Shown: piece after piece, positions 5,065 to 5,167 of the stretch
How the letters are laid out: each line of letters begins with the position of its first letter
How positions within the stretch are numbered: position 1 is the stretch's first letter
Source: Thermaceae bacterium
Lineage (GTDB): Bacteria > Deinococcota > Deinococci > Deinococcales > Marinithermaceae
Reading direction: 5' to 3'
Length of the DNA: 5,167 nucleotides
Assembly: GCA_027023115.1 (NCBI GenBank)
Contig: JALVWZ010000008.1
Span: forward strand, 1-5,167
The notes under the pieces: model-generated
The model's database searches: none
What the model saw: the letters and a program-made list of their open reading frames with translations, nothing else
Told to the model about the DNA's origin: nothing
Position numbers and translations under genes: made by a program

Positions 5065-5120
5065 CGTGGCTCGTGGCCTGTAGCTTGTAGCTCGTGGATT
5101 GTTGATTGCAGCCCGTAGAA
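5065..5120. repeat. Degenerate heptamer array C
   Basis: Eight consecutive 7-base units without indels from 5065 to 5120. The first five fit YGTRGNN cleanly (units three and four are both tgtagct); the last three drift (one has TGTTG, one TGCAG). Two stretches of 15 and 14 bases are exact copies of parts of array A, but in the opposite order, as expected if units are reshuffled by slippage or recombination rather than copied as a block. Confidence 0.65.
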
Positions 5121-5167
5121 GTGTCCTGCCCAGCTTCCGGCTCTTTACCGGTAGGGGAGGGTTTGAA

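Larger units (their letters stand above)
4651..5167. other. Non-coding tract of 517 bases filled with repeats and hairpins
   Basis: No credible gene is present. The tract holds, in order, a hairpin-rich block (4687-4876), heptamer array A (4894-4934), a strong GC hairpin (4952-4975), heptamer array B (4984-5025) and heptamer array C (5065-5120). The first 36 bases after the CBS stop contain only a weak GACC/GGTC dyad (4662-4679) and no clear terminator. The window ends with an AGGGGAGGG purine tract. Confidence 0.8.

Noticed and set aside
4894..5120. CRISPR array
   Set aside because: The repeats are 7 bases long, contiguous and degenerate, with no spacers of regular length and no cas genes nearby.

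Overview
The window (about 65% G+C by eye) looks like a chromosomal segment from the Deinococcus-Thermus group, most likely the Thermaceae (Thermus, Oceanithermus, Marinithermus or a relative). The basis is the PII protein, whose T-loop and flanks resemble Thermus-type GlnK as I remember it. Short overlapping genes and a possible leaderless start fit that group. The lineage is an inference from recall, not from a search.

Layout. (1) 1-1598, plus strand: the end of an ammonium transporter gene (amt, 5' end outside the window) overlaps by 4 bases a PII signal protein gene (glnK/glnB). This is the classical amt-glnK pair, in which PII senses ATP/ADP and 2-oxoglutarate and gates the transporter. 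(2) 4136-1621, minus strand: a nitrilase-fold glutaminase-like protein, the NAD+ synthetase nadE overlapping it by 4 bases, and after 69 bases a strongly diverged DegV-family protein. The first two together look like a glutamine-dependent NAD+ synthetase split into two polypeptides. This operon converges on amt-glnK with only 22 bases between stop codons; a perfect 13-bp inverted repeat sits just inside the DegV-like 3' end. (3) 4210-4650, plus strand: a small two-CBS-domain protein, divergent from the NAD operon across a 73-base intergenic region with candidate promoters on both strands. (4) 4651-5167: a 517-base non-coding tract packed with repeats. It holds a hairpin-rich block with similar inverted ends that may be a MITE-like element, a strong GC hairpin of a type common between bacterial genes, and three arrays of a degenerate 7-bp repeat (consensus YGTRGNN). 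The window ends on a purine-rich, RBS-like sequence that may precede another gene.

The two operons share a nitrogen theme (ammonium uptake and sensing; glutamine-derived ammonia for NAD+ synthesis), and the CBS protein has adenylate-binding motifs, but any functional link is inference. I see no CRISPR array, tRNA, rRNA, transposase or defence system. The least ordinary parts are the heptamer arrays and mosaic repeats, the PII protein without the uridylylated tyrosine, and the DegV-like protein without the usual lipid-binding motifs.
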